A stretch of DNA of 64,000 bases from Pontibacter akesuensis. GTDB lineage: Bacteria > Bacteroidota > Bacteroidia > Cytophagales > Hymenobacteraceae. Position 1 is the stretch's first letter, and every line of letters begins with the position of its first letter. A program made the translations under genes and the position numbers. The stretch lies in NCBI RefSeq assembly GCF_001611675.1, contig NZ_CP014766.1:1612001-1676000 (forward strand), read 5' to 3'. Below the pieces are notes generated by a model, which saw nothing but the letters and a program-made list of their open reading frames with translations, did no database searches and had not been told where the DNA came from. Shown here in pieces: positions 25,294 to 35,178 of this stretch.

Positions 25294-28200
25294 ATGAAAG
25301 TAAAAGATTTCCTAGAGCTTTACCGCCTCGATGGCGTAGTACAGACAATTGCCGGGCGGCTGAAAGCGGATGAGCCTTACCGCCTCCAGATAAAAGGGCT
25401 GGCGGGCAGCCAGGATGCGGTGCTGGCCTCGGCGGTTTATACTTTGAATTACGGGCACCAACTCTTCATCATGCACGACAAAGAGGAGGCTGCCTATTTT
25501 TATACCGACCTGAAGAACCTGCTGGGCGAGGAGAAGGACATCCTGCTTTTCCCTACCTCCTATAAGCGCCCCTACAGCTTCGACGATACCGAGAACGCCA
25601 ACATCCTCATGCGCGCCGAGGTGCTCAACCGCCTGAACCAGAAAACCGGGAAAGGCGAGCTCATCGTGACGTACCCGGAGGCGCTTACCGAGAAGGTGAT
25701 CAACAAAAAATCGCTGGTGGAGAACACGCTGGGCGCGAAGGTGGGTGAGAAACTGGACACGGCTTTTCTAAGTGAGATGCTGGCCGAGTATGGCTTTGAG
25801 CGCACCGAATTCGTGTATGAGGCGGGCCAGTATGCCGTGCGCGGTGGTATTGTGGATGTATACTCCTACGCCAACGATTTGCCTTACCGCATCGAGCTTT
25901 TTGGTGATGAGATAGAAAGTATCCGCACGTTTGATCCGGAGACGCAGCTGTCGGTGGAGACGAAGAAGGCGATCTCGATTATACCCAACGTGCAGACGAA
26001 GCTGCTGCAGGAAACACGCGAAGCTTTCCTTGATTTTATTCCCGCCAACACCACACTCTGGTTTAAGGACGTACGCCTGACACTGGATGTGATCGACGAG
26101 TATTTCGATAAGGCGGCTCATAATTTCGAGAAGATGCTGGCGACCAGTGGAGGCACCCAGATCGTGTCGGACCCGGAGCAGCTGTTCCAGACGCAGAAGC
26201 AGTTTAAGAAGCTGCTTGAAAAGTTTAACGTGGTGGAGATCGGCAAGCGCTTCCATTTCAAATCATCCGAAACCATACAGCTGCAGGCAAAGCCGCAACC
26301 CTCGTTCAACAAAGATTTTAAGCGGCTGGTAAAGGACCTGCACGAGCAGCAGGGCGCTGGCTTTGTGAACATCATCGCTACCGACTCTCCGCGCCAGATC
26401 AACCGCCTGACGATGATTTTTGATGAGCTGGACCACGACGTGCGTTTCCAGCATTTGCCGGTTTCGCTGCGCGAAGGCTTCATCGACCAGACGCTCAAGA
26501 TCACCTGCTACACCGACCATCAACTGTTCGACCGTTTCTACCAGCACAAGGCTAAGGAAGGACATTCCAAGTCGAAGGCGATGACGCTGAAAGAGCTGCG
26601 CTCGCTGCAGCCCGGCGACTACGTAACCCACATCGACTACGGCATCGGGCGTTTTGCCGGATTGGAGAAAGTAGAAGTGGGCGGGCGTTTACAGGAGGCA
26701 ATTCGGCTGGTGTACCGCGACGATGATTTGCTGTATGTGAGCATCCACGCGCTGCACAAGATCAGCAAGTATAGCGGCAAGGAAGGCGGTCCGCCAAGTA
26801 TGAGCAAGCTGGGTTCGCCGGAGTGGGAGAACAAGAAGAAGCGGGTTAAGAGCAAAGTCAAAGACATTGCCCACGAACTCATCAGCCTGTACGCCAAACG
26901 CAAGGCCGCGCCGGGCTATGCCTACACCCGCGATGGCTTTTTGCAGGCCGAACTGGAGTCTTCATTTATCTATGAAGATACGCCTGACCAGGGCAAAGCC
27001 ACCGAGGATGTGAAAGCCGACATGGAGCAGCCGCACCCCATGGACCGCCTTGTTTGCGGGGACGTGGGCTTCGGCAAAACCGAGATCGCCATTCGCGCTG
27101 CCTTTAAGGCGGCCTGCGACGGCAAGCAGGTGGCCGTGCTGGTACCTACCACCATACTTGCCATGCAGCATTTCCGCACCTTCCGCGACCGCCTGGAGCA
27201 GTTTCCGGTAACGGTGGATTATGTGAACCGCTTTAAAACGGCCAAGGACACCAAAGACACGCTCAAGCGCCTGGCCGAAGGCAAAGTGGACATCCTGATC
27301 GGCACGCACCGCATCGTGAGCAAGGACGTGAAGTTCAAAGACCTCGGTTTGATGATCATAGACGAGGAGCAGAAGTTCGGGGTGAAGACAAAAGAGAAGC
27401 TGCGCGAGATGAAGATAAACGTAGACACGCTCACGCTCACCGCCACGCCGATTCCACGCACGCTGCACTTCTCGCTGATGGGTGCCCGCGACTTGTCCGT
27501 AATCGCCACGCCGCCGCCAAACCGACAGCCGGTAAAAACAGAGCTGCACGTGTTTGATGAAACACTTATCCGGGATGCCATTGTGCATGAGATGAAGCGC
27601 GGCGGCCAGGTATTTTTTGTGCACAACCGCATCAAGGATATTGAGGAAATCGCCGCCATGATTCTGCGCCATGTGCCGGACTGCAAGGTAACCTATGCCC
27701 ATGGGCAGATGGAGCCGGAAAAGCTGGAGAAGCGCATGATGAAGTTCGTGAACGGCGAGTACGACGTGCTGGTGAGCACCAACATTATCGAGTCTGGTCT
27801 GGACATTGAGAACGCCAACACCATTATTATTAACCGCGCGCACATGTTCGGCCTTTCGGACCTGCACCAGATGCGTGGCCGTGTAGGTAGATCAAACAAA
27901 AAAGCCTACTGCTATTTGCTCACGCCTCCTGTGGCCGGACTACCGTCTGATGCCCGCAAGCGCCTGAGTACGCTCGAAGAATTCTCTGACTTGGGCGAAG
28001 GCTTCAAGATCGCAATGCGTGACCTGGACATTCGCGGCGCGGGTAATTTGCTGGGCGGCGAGCAAACCGGTTTCATTACCGACCTGGGTTTTGAGATGTA
28101 CCATCAGGTGCTCGACGATGCCATTAAGGAGCTTAAGGAAACTGAGTTCCGCGAGCTGTTCCTGGGCGACAACCTGGAGCAGTTTATTGAGCCGGTGCGC

Positions 28201-28665
28201 GAGTGCAACATCGAAACGGACATGGAAGTGCTCATCCCGGACTGGTATGTGAACAACATCTCAGAGCGACTCAACCTCTACAGCAAGCTCGACAACGTGA
28301 AGAGCCTGGATGAGCTGGAGAAGCTGCGCGCAAGTATAGTCGATCGGTTTGGCGCATTGCCGGAGCAGGTGCAGCAACTGGTGGAGATCGTGAAACTGCG
28401 TTGGCAGGCCCAGCAGCTTGGTTTCGAGAAGCTCACCATCAAAAAAGAAGTGATGAAAGGCTACCTGCCCAGCGAGAATAACGACGCCTACTTCCAGTCG
28501 GATGTGTTCGGCAACATTCTCAAGTATGTGCAACAACACCCGCGCCGGTCGCGCCTGAAAGACGCCAAGCACAAGCTTATCGTGATCGTGGAGGATATTC
28601 AAAGTATAGCCGATGCCAAAGAGGTGTTTGAGGGACTGGGCATCGCGGCAGCCACATCAGTATAA
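25294..28665 (+). CDS. mfd: Transcription-repair coupling factor Mfd
   Basis: 1123 residues, normal for Bacteroidota Mfd. Domains in order: UvrB-like homology region (about 1-320), the RNA polymerase-interacting domain (about 450-520, KELRSLQPGDYVTHIDYGIG), the RecG-like translocase with Walker A GDVGFGKTE (589-597), the DEEQKFG box (690), TATPIPRTLHFSLMGARDLS, and ARGRVGRS-type motif VI (QMRGRVGRS). The C-terminal TRCF domain follows (about 980-1100). Mfd removes RNA polymerase stalled at DNA lesions and recruits UvrA. It contains four AAGTATA/TATACTT words in different reading frames. Single gene. Confidence 0.98.
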   Translation: MKVKDFLELYRLDGVVQTIAGRLKADEPYRLQIKGLAGSQDAVLASAVYTLNYGHQLFIMHDKEEAAYFYTDLKNLLGEEKDILLFPTSYKRPYSFDDTENANILMRAEVLNRLNQKTGKGELIVTYPEALTEKVINKKSLVENTLGAKVGEKLDTAFLSEMLAEYGFERTEFVYEAGQYAVRGGIVDVYSYANDLPYRIELFGDEIESIRTFDPETQLSVETKKAISIIPNVQTKLLQETREAFLDFIPANTTLWFKDVRLTLDVIDEYFDKAAHNFEKMLATSGGTQIVSDPEQLFQTQKQFKKLLEKFNVVEIGKRFHFKSSETIQLQAKPQPSFNKDFKRLVKDLHEQQGAGFVNIIATDSPRQINRLTMIFDELDHDVRFQHLPVSLREGFIDQTLKITCYTDHQLFDRFYQHKAKEGHSKSKAMTLKELRSLQPGDYVTHIDYGIGRFAGLEKVEVGGRLQEAIRLVYRDDDLLYVSIHALHKISKYSGKEGGPPSMSKLGSPEWENKKKRVKSKVKDIAHELISLYAKRKAAPGYAYTRDGFLQAELESSFIYEDTPDQGKATEDVKADMEQPHPMDRLVCGDVGFGKTEIAIRAAFKAACDGKQVAVLVPTTILAMQHFRTFRDRLEQFPVTVDYVNRFKTAKDTKDTLKRLAEGKVDILIGTHRIVSKDVKFKDLGLMIIDEEQKFGVKTKEKLREMKINVDTLTLTATPIPRTLHFSLMGARDLSVIATPPPNRQPVKTELHVFDETLIRDAIVHEMKRGGQVFFVHNRIKDIEEIAAMILRHVPDCKVTYAHGQMEPEKLEKRMMKFVNGEYDVLVSTNIIESGLDIENANTIIINRAHMFGLSDLHQMRGRVGRSNKKAYCYLLTPPVAGLPSDARKRLSTLEEFSDLGEGFKIAMRDLDIRGAGNLLGGEQTGFITDLGFEMYHQVLDDAIKELKETEFRELFLGDNLEQFIEPVRECNIETDMEVLIPDWYVNNISERLNLYSKLDNVKSLDELEKLRASIVDRFGALPEQVQQLVEIVKLRWQAQQLGFEKLTIKKEVMKGYLPSENNDAYFQSDVFGNILKYVQQHPRRSRLKDAKHKLIVIVEDIQSIADAKEVFEGLGIAAATSV

Positions 28666-28710
28666 GGCAGCTCTTGCGGCAAGTATAAAAGCCAACCCAA
28701 GTATAACATG

Positions 28711-28739
28711 CGCCGGCTTCCTGAGAGTGGAGGCCGGCG
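28711..28739 (+). terminator. Weak hairpin downstream of mfd
   Basis: A CGCCGGC / GCCGGCG stem with a 15-base loop, 46 bases after the mfd stop. There is no T-tract, so terminator activity is uncertain. Two AAGTATA words (28681, 28699) lie between. Confidence 0.35.
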
Positions 28740-28831
28740 TTATCAAAGTGGGGTTAATTGCCAATTCAAGAATATAATCCTAACTTAAGCCCTCGCTCTA
28801 ACTACGCATCGTAAATCCCCCATTTACTCTA

Positions 28832-30445
28832 ATGCCACAGAAAGACTCAAACTTATCCGCTGTGTTTGGCAGCATGTTCCATGCGTTGCCGGGCCTGTAC
28901 CTGGTTTTAACGCCTGACCTGGTGATACAGCACGCCACCGATGCCTTTCTGGAAACCACACTTTCCTCGCGCGAAAACATTATTGGCCGCTACTTCTTTG
29001 ATGTGTTCCCGAACAATCCCTCCACGCCACAGGTGGATTCGGCAAACCTTTTCAAGCAGTCGCTGCAGTTTGTGTTGGAGCACAGACAGGAGCACCACAT
29101 GGCTATACTTCGCTATGATATCCCTCGCCCACAGGGGGGCTTTGAGGAACGCTACTGGAGCCCCGTTAACCGCCCCATACTTGATACCGCGGGAAACATG
29201 CGCTACATCCTGCACGAGGCAAAGGATATCACAGCCCAGGTGCTGAGTGAGCAGGAGCAACTGCATCACCAGGAGCGGCTGTACATGCTCACCGATGCCC
29301 TTCATGCGGTGTCGTGGGAGTATGACATGGCCAACAACAGAATAAGCTGGGGGAAAGGCCTGCAGGAGGTTTTCGGCTACCTACCCGAAGACATGGGCCC
29401 GGGCGGCGAATCATGGCACAGCCGCGTGCACCCCGACGACTACCCCAGGGTGGAGCAGGGCATACAGCAGGCAACCGCCAACGGCGACAAAGTATGGTCC
29501 AGCGAGTACCGTTTCCTGAAGGCCGACGGCACCTACGCCCACGTGCTGGACCAGGGCTTTATCGTCTACGACGCCAATGGCCAGCCTGCCCGCACCATCG
29601 GCTCCATCATCGACCTGTCTCTGAGTAAGAGCTCTGAGCAGAGCCTGAAAGAAAGCGACGCACGCTTCTGGCACTTGCTCGAGGTGCTCCCGCACATGGC
29701 CTGGATGGCTGATTCAAAAGGCCGCCTGACTTACTTTAACAGCAACTGGTACGATTACACCGGCATGCGCCCCGGCCAGGTGGACGGCTGGATAAATGTG
29801 GTGCACCCCGAGGACTCAGCCCAACTGCTGGCTGCCTGGCAGGAGGCCACCCAAAGCGGCCAGGTGTTCGAGTCTGAGTACCGCATCCGCAACCACAGCA
29901 CCGGGGAGTACCGCTGGTTTCTGGAGCGCGGGGTGCCGATGTATGATGCGCAGCGCAACATACAGGCCTGGATCGGATCTTATGCCGACATTGAAGAGCA
30001 GAAAAACGCGTACAACCAGGTTCTCAGAAAAGACCAGTACCTGGAGAAGGTGCTGAACGCCTCTCCTGCGCACTTGTGCCTGCTGGAAGGCCCCGACTAT
30101 GTATGCCGCTACATCACCCCCGGCTTTCACAGGGTGTACGGAAACCGCCAGTACCTTGGCAAGCCTGCCCGGGCCATCTGGCCAGAATATACCGGCACAA
30201 AATTTTGGAAAAGGCTGGATGAAGTATACCATCATCTCAGAATTGTTTCTATTGATGCTTATGAGATAGCCTACGACCGGCACAAGGCAGGGCAAAAAGA
30301 CGTGGCGTATCTTAACTTTAAATACCAACCTTTGTTAGATGACGAGGGCAAAGCGGAGGGCGTGTTAATTTCTGCCATAGAAGTGACAGAACTGGTCGAA
30401 CTGAAAAAGCAGCTAACCGAGCTACAGAACAAGATATCGTCCTGA
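28832..30445 (+). CDS. PAS-only signalling protein lacking a kinase domain
   Basis: 537 residues with four PAS domains and no membrane segment: an N-terminal one of the FEERYWS type (FHALPGLYLVLTPDL), a second (about 160-265, GYLPEDM...VHPDD), a third (about 280-400, MAWMADSKGRLTYFNSNWYDY), and a fourth (about 400-520, PAHLCLLEGPDYVCRYITPG). It ends with a coiled-coil linker (VELKKQLTELQNKISS), exactly where relatives continue into HisKA. It is the first gene of a series with a six-PAS kinase (79 bases on) and a response regulator. It may sense redox or ligands and act on the kinase, or be a truncated kinase. Confidence 0.85.
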   Translation: MPQKDSNLSAVFGSMFHALPGLYLVLTPDLVIQHATDAFLETTLSSRENIIGRYFFDVFPNNPSTPQVDSANLFKQSLQFVLEHRQEHHMAILRYDIPRPQGGFEERYWSPVNRPILDTAGNMRYILHEAKDITAQVLSEQEQLHHQERLYMLTDALHAVSWEYDMANNRISWGKGLQEVFGYLPEDMGPGGESWHSRVHPDDYPRVEQGIQQATANGDKVWSSEYRFLKADGTYAHVLDQGFIVYDANGQPARTIGSIIDLSLSKSSEQSLKESDARFWHLLEVLPHMAWMADSKGRLTYFNSNWYDYTGMRPGQVDGWINVVHPEDSAQLLAAWQEATQSGQVFESEYRIRNHSTGEYRWFLERGVPMYDAQRNIQAWIGSYADIEEQKNAYNQVLRKDQYLEKVLNASPAHLCLLEGPDYVCRYITPGFHRVYGNRQYLGKPARAIWPEYTGTKFWKRLDEVYHHLRIVSIDAYEIAYDRHKAGQKDVAYLNFKYQPLLDDEGKAEGVLISAIEVTELVELKKQLTELQNKISS

Positions 30446-30524
30446 TTGCCGTTTTACCCGTAAGGTTGGTTGCTTCTGACTAGCCCCGATTTGCACAGGA
30501 GAGAGTTACCCTAAACAAAAAAGA

Positions 30525-33500
30525 ATGCCTGCTACCTTAGCTCAGCCAGCTTATAAAAATATTTTCAAGGCACTGCCAGGCTCTTTCCTGGTACTGTCTC
30601 CGGACTCCATCATACTGGAGGTGAGTGAGCATTACAGAAAGGCAACCCATACGCTGGTAAAGGACATTGTGGGCGCTTCCCTGTTGGACACTTTTCCGGA
30701 GAACCCTGACATTGAACACCTGAAATCAAGGGAGGCGATCCGTAATTCCCTGCAGCAGGTGGTAACCCTGAAAAGCCCGCACACCCTCGATGCCATCCGC
30801 TACGATATCTTAACGCCCGATGGCAACTTTGAGGAGCGCTACTGGACCTTGCGCAGCGTGCCTGTGCTTGATGGCTTAGGCGAGGTGGAGTTTATTGTGC
30901 ATGAAGTGCAGGACATCACGGCTCAGGTAATGAAGAAGCAGGAGGTGAATGCGGCGCATAACAGCCTCTGGGTAGTAGCCAAGTCTGCCGGTGGCATTGT
31001 GTGGGAGGCCAATCTGCTTGAAAATAAACTGACCTGGAGTGAGACATATAAAGATGTTCTCGGTTACGGCGACGAAGATTTGGAGGCTACCCTGGACAGC
31101 TGGGACAAGCACGTGCATCCGGAGGATCTGCCGGGGGTGCGGAAAAGTATAAGGGCGGCAATAGGGAGCATGAAAAAGCTGTGGGTTGGCGAGTACCGCT
31201 ACCGCAAAGCTAACGGCTCCTACACCAGCCTGATCGACTACGGCTATATTATTTATGACGACACCACGCAAAAGCCCGTCCGCCTGCTAGGCACGATGGT
31301 GGACGTGGGCCGGCAGAAAGACTATGAGCTGAAGCTACTGGACATGAACCAGCGGTTTCAGCGCATTGCCATGGCCACCAACGATGTAATCTGGGACTGG
31401 AACCTGAAAGACGATTCTATCTGGTGGAACGAGGGCTTCAAGACCCTGTTCGGGTACGCTGAGGAAGACATTGAGGACACCGTCGTGTCCTGGACCAGTC
31501 GCATTCACCCGGACGACCTGGCAACAACGAAAGCATCCATTTACAGTGTGATAAACAGCGGCGGCACCAGTTGGGAAGGCGAATATAGCTTCCGCTGCGC
31601 CGACGGCACCTATAAACTGGTCCGGGACCGGGGCTTTGTGATGCGCGACGAGCAGGGCGAGCCGCAGCGCATGGTGGGCGCCATGATAGACATCACCATA
31701 CAAAAGCGCACCCAGCAGCAGCTTCAAGAAAGCATGTCGCATACTACGCAGTTGCTGGAGTCGCTCCCGCTCATGACCTGGACCGCCCTGCCCAACGGCG
31801 ACCTCAACTACTACAGCCAGCGCTGGTACGACTACACCGGCTCCACCTTTGAGATAATGCAGGACTGGGGCTGGAGCAAGCTCATACACCCCGAAGACCT
31901 GGAGGAGACTACCAAACAGTGGCTGAACTCCCTCAGCACAGGCCAGGACCTGGTGCTTGAAAACAGGTTCAGGTCCAGCAAGGGTGTCTATCGGTGGTTC
32001 CTGGTGCGCGCTGTACCGATCCGCAACGCGGAGGGCCAGGTAACCATGTGGGTTGGCTCCCACACAGACATTGAGGAGCAGAAGCAGCTGTTGCTGGCCC
32101 TGGAGGAAAGCAACAGCAAGTTTAAGCTCTTGGCAGAGTCTATCCCGCACATTGTGTGGAGCGGCGAGCCTGACGGACATGTCGATTTCTTTAACCAGCA
32201 ATGGTATGACTATACCCGCATGAGTGAAGAGGAGACGCTCGGTTTCGGCTGGGCCCCATCCCTGCACCCCGATGACCTGCAAGCTACCATAGACGACTGG
32301 ATAAGTGCCATAAAAACCGGTGAGAAGTATGAGCGCGAGTTGCGCCTGCGCGATATCTATACTGAAAATTACCGCTGGTTTCTGGCGCGGGCCCTGCCAC
32401 AGCGCAACGCCGACGGCCAGATTGTGAAGTGGTTCGGAACCGCCACCGACATCCACGACCAAAAAATGCTGCGGGAGCAGGTAGAAGAATCAGAACGGCA
32501 GTTCCGGTTCCTGTCGGAGTCTATTCCGCAGATGGTGTGGACCGCAACGCCCGAGGGCGTAACCGATTACGTGAACAAACGCTGGTTCGATTATACTTCC
32601 CTAAGCGAGAAAGATAGCTTGGGCCGTGGCGTCTGGCTCAAGGTGCTGCACCCGGATGATGTGCAACGCACACTGGACCGTTGGCGGTTCTCGGTGAAGC
32701 ATGGCGACTTTTTCGAAATCGAGTACCGCATCAGAAGCGGGAACAACGATACCTACCGCTGGTTTTTAGGGCAGGGAGTTCCCATGCGCGACGAACAGGG
32801 CAACATCATAAAGTGGTTCGGCACCTGCACCGATATTGAAGACCACAAGCGGGCGGAAGAAGAACTGGTGGAGAAAAACCTGGAACTGGAGCGCATTAAC
32901 CAGGATTTGGATAGCTTTGTGTACACGGCATCGCACGACCTGAAGCTGCCGATTGTGAATATGGTGGGTATTTTTGAGGAACTCATCCAAAGCGCCGAGT
33001 TCAAGGATGCCGATGCCCCACACATGATCGAGCTGTTCAACAAGTCGTTTAAGCAGCTGCATGCCACCATACACGACCTGGGCGAAGTGGTGCGTGTGCA
33101 GAAGACAAAAGAGCGCAACCTGGAGGAGCTAAACCTGCAGGAAGTATGCGAAGACGTGCTGGTAAGCGTGCAGGAAATCATCAGACACAGCGGCGCCAGC
33201 ATACAGTTTGATTTTTCGGAGGCCCCCACCGTGCCCTTTACACGCGCCAGCCTGAAGAGCATGGTCTACAACCTGATTACAAACGCGTTGAAATACCGCG
33301 CCCACGACCGTGCCCCTGAAATCAAACTGCGCTCGCTGGTGCGCAACAACTACATCGAACTGCAGGTACAGGATAATGGCCTTGGGCTGGACCTGAACAA
33401 GCAACAGAGCAAGCTGTTCCAGATGTTTAAGCGCTTCCACAACCACGTAGAGGGGTCCGGGCTGGGTTTATACATTGTAAACAGGCTGCTGACAAACCAC

Positions 33501-33578
33501 GGGGGGTACATCCATATTGAAAGTGAACTGGACAAGGGAACTACCTTTTACCTGTACTTTAAACGTAAAAAAGCATAA
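30525..33578 (+). CDS. Six-PAS sensor histidine kinase
   Basis: 1017 residues, cytosolic. An N-terminal PAS (FKALPGSFLVLSPDS...FEERYWTL) is homologous to that of the preceding protein. Five PAS/PAC units follow at about 145-260, 275-395, 400-520, 525-650 and 655-780, each ending with a D-I-x-x-(Q/E) linker; the last three carry the W-Y/F-D-Y-T pattern. The transmitter has the H-box TASHDLKLPIVNM (His804), N-box YNLITNALKYRA, DNGLGLD and GSGLGLYIVNRL. The response regulator gene starts 20 bases after its stop, so the two are almost certainly co-translated partners. Ligands of the PAS units are unknown. Confidence 0.95.
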   Translation: MPATLAQPAYKNIFKALPGSFLVLSPDSIILEVSEHYRKATHTLVKDIVGASLLDTFPENPDIEHLKSREAIRNSLQQVVTLKSPHTLDAIRYDILTPDGNFEERYWTLRSVPVLDGLGEVEFIVHEVQDITAQVMKKQEVNAAHNSLWVVAKSAGGIVWEANLLENKLTWSETYKDVLGYGDEDLEATLDSWDKHVHPEDLPGVRKSIRAAIGSMKKLWVGEYRYRKANGSYTSLIDYGYIIYDDTTQKPVRLLGTMVDVGRQKDYELKLLDMNQRFQRIAMATNDVIWDWNLKDDSIWWNEGFKTLFGYAEEDIEDTVVSWTSRIHPDDLATTKASIYSVINSGGTSWEGEYSFRCADGTYKLVRDRGFVMRDEQGEPQRMVGAMIDITIQKRTQQQLQESMSHTTQLLESLPLMTWTALPNGDLNYYSQRWYDYTGSTFEIMQDWGWSKLIHPEDLEETTKQWLNSLSTGQDLVLENRFRSSKGVYRWFLVRAVPIRNAEGQVTMWVGSHTDIEEQKQLLLALEESNSKFKLLAESIPHIVWSGEPDGHVDFFNQQWYDYTRMSEEETLGFGWAPSLHPDDLQATIDDWISAIKTGEKYERELRLRDIYTENYRWFLARALPQRNADGQIVKWFGTATDIHDQKMLREQVEESERQFRFLSESIPQMVWTATPEGVTDYVNKRWFDYTSLSEKDSLGRGVWLKVLHPDDVQRTLDRWRFSVKHGDFFEIEYRIRSGNNDTYRWFLGQGVPMRDEQGNIIKWFGTCTDIEDHKRAEEELVEKNLELERINQDLDSFVYTASHDLKLPIVNMVGIFEELIQSAEFKDADAPHMIELFNKSFKQLHATIHDLGEVVRVQKTKERNLEELNLQEVCEDVLVSVQEIIRHSGASIQFDFSEAPTVPFTRASLKSMVYNLITNALKYRAHDRAPEIKLRSLVRNNYIELQVQDNGLGLDLNKQQSKLFQMFKRFHNHVEGSGLGLYIVNRLLTNHGGYIHIESELDKGTTFYLYFKRKKA

Positions 33579-33598
33579 GCCAATAACTGGAGTAAACT

Positions 33599-34006
33599 AT
33601 GAAGTCCCTGAACACCATATTGCTGATCGACGACGACGAAACGACGAATTACCTGAATCATCGCCTGCTCACGCGCCTGGAATTGGCCTCTGATATTCGG
33701 GTGGTGACGAACGGTGAGGAAGCATTGAACTACCTCCGCCACGCGTTTGGCGGCAACGAAGACTACCCCTACCCGGACCTTATTTTAGTGGATATCAAAA
33801 TGTCGGTAATGGATGGTTTTGAGTTTCTGGAGGAATACCAGAACTATCCGAAAGAGCAGAAAGACAAGACCGTGCTGCTCATGCTTACGTCCTCGGCCAG
33901 CTTTTACGACCTTGAAAAGCTGAAGCAGTTCCCCGATGTGCGCCAGCATTACTCCAAGCCCCTGACCGAGGCGGATGTGCGCGAGATCGCAAACACGTAT
34001 TTTTAG
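33599..34006 (+). CDS. Single-domain response regulator
   Basis: 135 residues, receiver domain only: Asp11-Asp13 acidic pocket, phospho-acceptor Asp65 (LILVDIKMSVMDGFEF), Thr/Ser in LLMLTSSASFYD, and Lys in HYSKPLTEADV. With no output domain it probably works by protein contact, in the Rcp1/CheY-like group often linked to PAS-rich and phytochrome-type kinases. It lies immediately downstream of the six-PAS kinase and ends in a strong terminator. Confidence 0.95.
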   Translation: MKSLNTILLIDDDETTNYLNHRLLTRLELASDIRVVTNGEEALNYLRHAFGGNEDYPYPDLILVDIKMSVMDGFEFLEEYQNYPKEQKDKTVLLMLTSSASFYDLEKLKQFPDVRQHYSKPLTEADVREIANTYF

Positions 34007-34032
34007 CATACAGCTTCCCCATCTGTGCCTGC

Positions 34033-34065
34033 GGCACCTCTACACGTAGAGGTGCCTTTTTCTTT
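34033..34065 (+). terminator. Rho-independent terminator of the PAS/kinase/regulator unit
   Basis: The stem GGCACCTCTAC / GTAGAGGTGCC is followed by TTTTTCTTT, 26 bases after the response-regulator stop. Confidence 0.88.
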
Positions 34066-34168
34066 GCCGCCGGCACCGCTTGTTAACTATAGCCATGGCA
34101 ATGCCGTAAATATAAGCCCACCCTTCGGTGGAATCTAAATTGTATTGACACCAAAATTAAAACAAGCT

Positions 34169-34993
34169 ATGGCAAACAACGAAATAAACTCCAACAGTGA
34201 GAACCATGACATAGGCCGCAGCCTTTACCAAAAGGATCAGCAGCACAACCGAAACAGCAACAGCCGCGGCGGCTATGCCAACGACCATGACCGGCGCTGG
34301 AGCGAGGGCAACTTTTTCCATACCGGCCCCAGCCCACGTGGCGCACAGGACCGTGATAACGACAACTACAACAGAGGCGGCGCCAGCAACAGCTCCTACA
34401 ACCAGGGCCAGAACGCGCACCTGAGCGACCATTATGGCAGCCGCTCCGACAGCGCCTATCGCAACGAGCGCGCCTACATAAACCACGGCGACCGCGGCAA
34501 CAGCCAATACCAGCACGACCAAAGCCACAGCATGCGCAGGCCGCATACTCCCGGCGGTGCGCTGGAGAGAAAAAACAGTGAATACGAAAATGAGCCTTGG
34601 CGCGAAGGCCCCTTTACCGGAAGCCGCTACAAGGAGGATGACTCCCGCTATGGCAGTGGCTCGCACAACTGGTACAGGGAAAACCGCTACACGCACGATG
34701 ATGACGACGACAACCGTCGCTACGGCAACCGCCAGCAGCACGACGAGCGGGGCTTTATGGACCGGGTGAAGGATACCTGGAACGACATCTGGCATTCTGA
34801 TGACAGAGACTACCATTCCCGCAACCGCAATGCATCGTACAACAACGACAGCAACCGGAGAGATTACGAGTCGTACCGCAACCGCAACTTCGACAGAGGC
34901 TTGGAGGGCGGACCGCGCTGGGCCGACGAGAGCGACTCCGGCCATGACAATCAATATGATAACATAAACAGAAACCAGCGTTATCGTCGCTAA
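34169..34993 (+). CDS. Low-complexity Asn/Arg/Asp/Tyr-rich hydrophilic protein
   Basis: 274 residues from ATG 34169 (MANNEINSNSENHD); a TTG 24 bases upstream is less likely. Nearly the whole protein is predicted disordered: repeats of RDNDNYNRGG-, SRSDSAYRN- and RYGNRQQ-like segments, rich in Arg, Asn, Asp, Ser, Tyr, His and Gly, with almost no hydrophobic residues. One ordered-looking stretch, FMDRVKDTWNDIWHSDDRD, resembles the helix-SWFGD motif of Bacteroidota low-complexity proteins. No signal peptide. Function unknown; composition suggests an RNA-, DNA- or surface-associated stress protein, which is inference. Confidence 0.75.
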   Translation: MANNEINSNSENHDIGRSLYQKDQQHNRNSNSRGGYANDHDRRWSEGNFFHTGPSPRGAQDRDNDNYNRGGASNSSYNQGQNAHLSDHYGSRSDSAYRNERAYINHGDRGNSQYQHDQSHSMRRPHTPGGALERKNSEYENEPWREGPFTGSRYKEDDSRYGSGSHNWYRENRYTHDDDDDNRRYGNRQQHDERGFMDRVKDTWNDIWHSDDRDYHSRNRNASYNNDSNRRDYESYRNRNFDRGLEGGPRWADESDSGHDNQYDNINRNQRYRR

Positions 34994-35036
34994 ATCATTC
35001 TGTTTTACAAGCCGTACAAAGACTAGTATTACTTAC

Positions 35037-35076
35037 AAAAAGCAAAGTTGGCTCCTGGCCGGCTTTGCTTTTTTTT
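35037..35076 (+). terminator. Rho-independent terminator
   Basis: An AAGCAAAG...CTTTGCTT stem with inner G-U pairs, followed by eight T residues, 44 bases after the low-complexity gene. Confidence 0.82.
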
Positions 35077-35178
35077 GCTTTTCTGACTATCTTAGGGATC
35101 AACCTCTTGATAATCACAGCGTACACCTAACATACCAGCGCCTGTCAGGAGATACAAGAACCATTTAAAGAACACACT

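Noticed and set aside
26962..27867. A 301-codon minus-strand frame
   Set aside because: It is opposite the mfd translocase domain and has no recognisable features.
31335..32462. A 375-codon minus-strand frame
   Set aside because: It lies wholly opposite the six-PAS kinase, whose domains are clear. It is a shadow frame of GC-rich coding DNA.
34157..34954. A 265-codon Val/Ala-rich minus-strand frame that looks like a membrane protein
   Set aside because: It mirrors the low-complexity hydrophilic gene. The hydrophobicity comes from reading Asn/Asp/Tyr-rich codons backwards.
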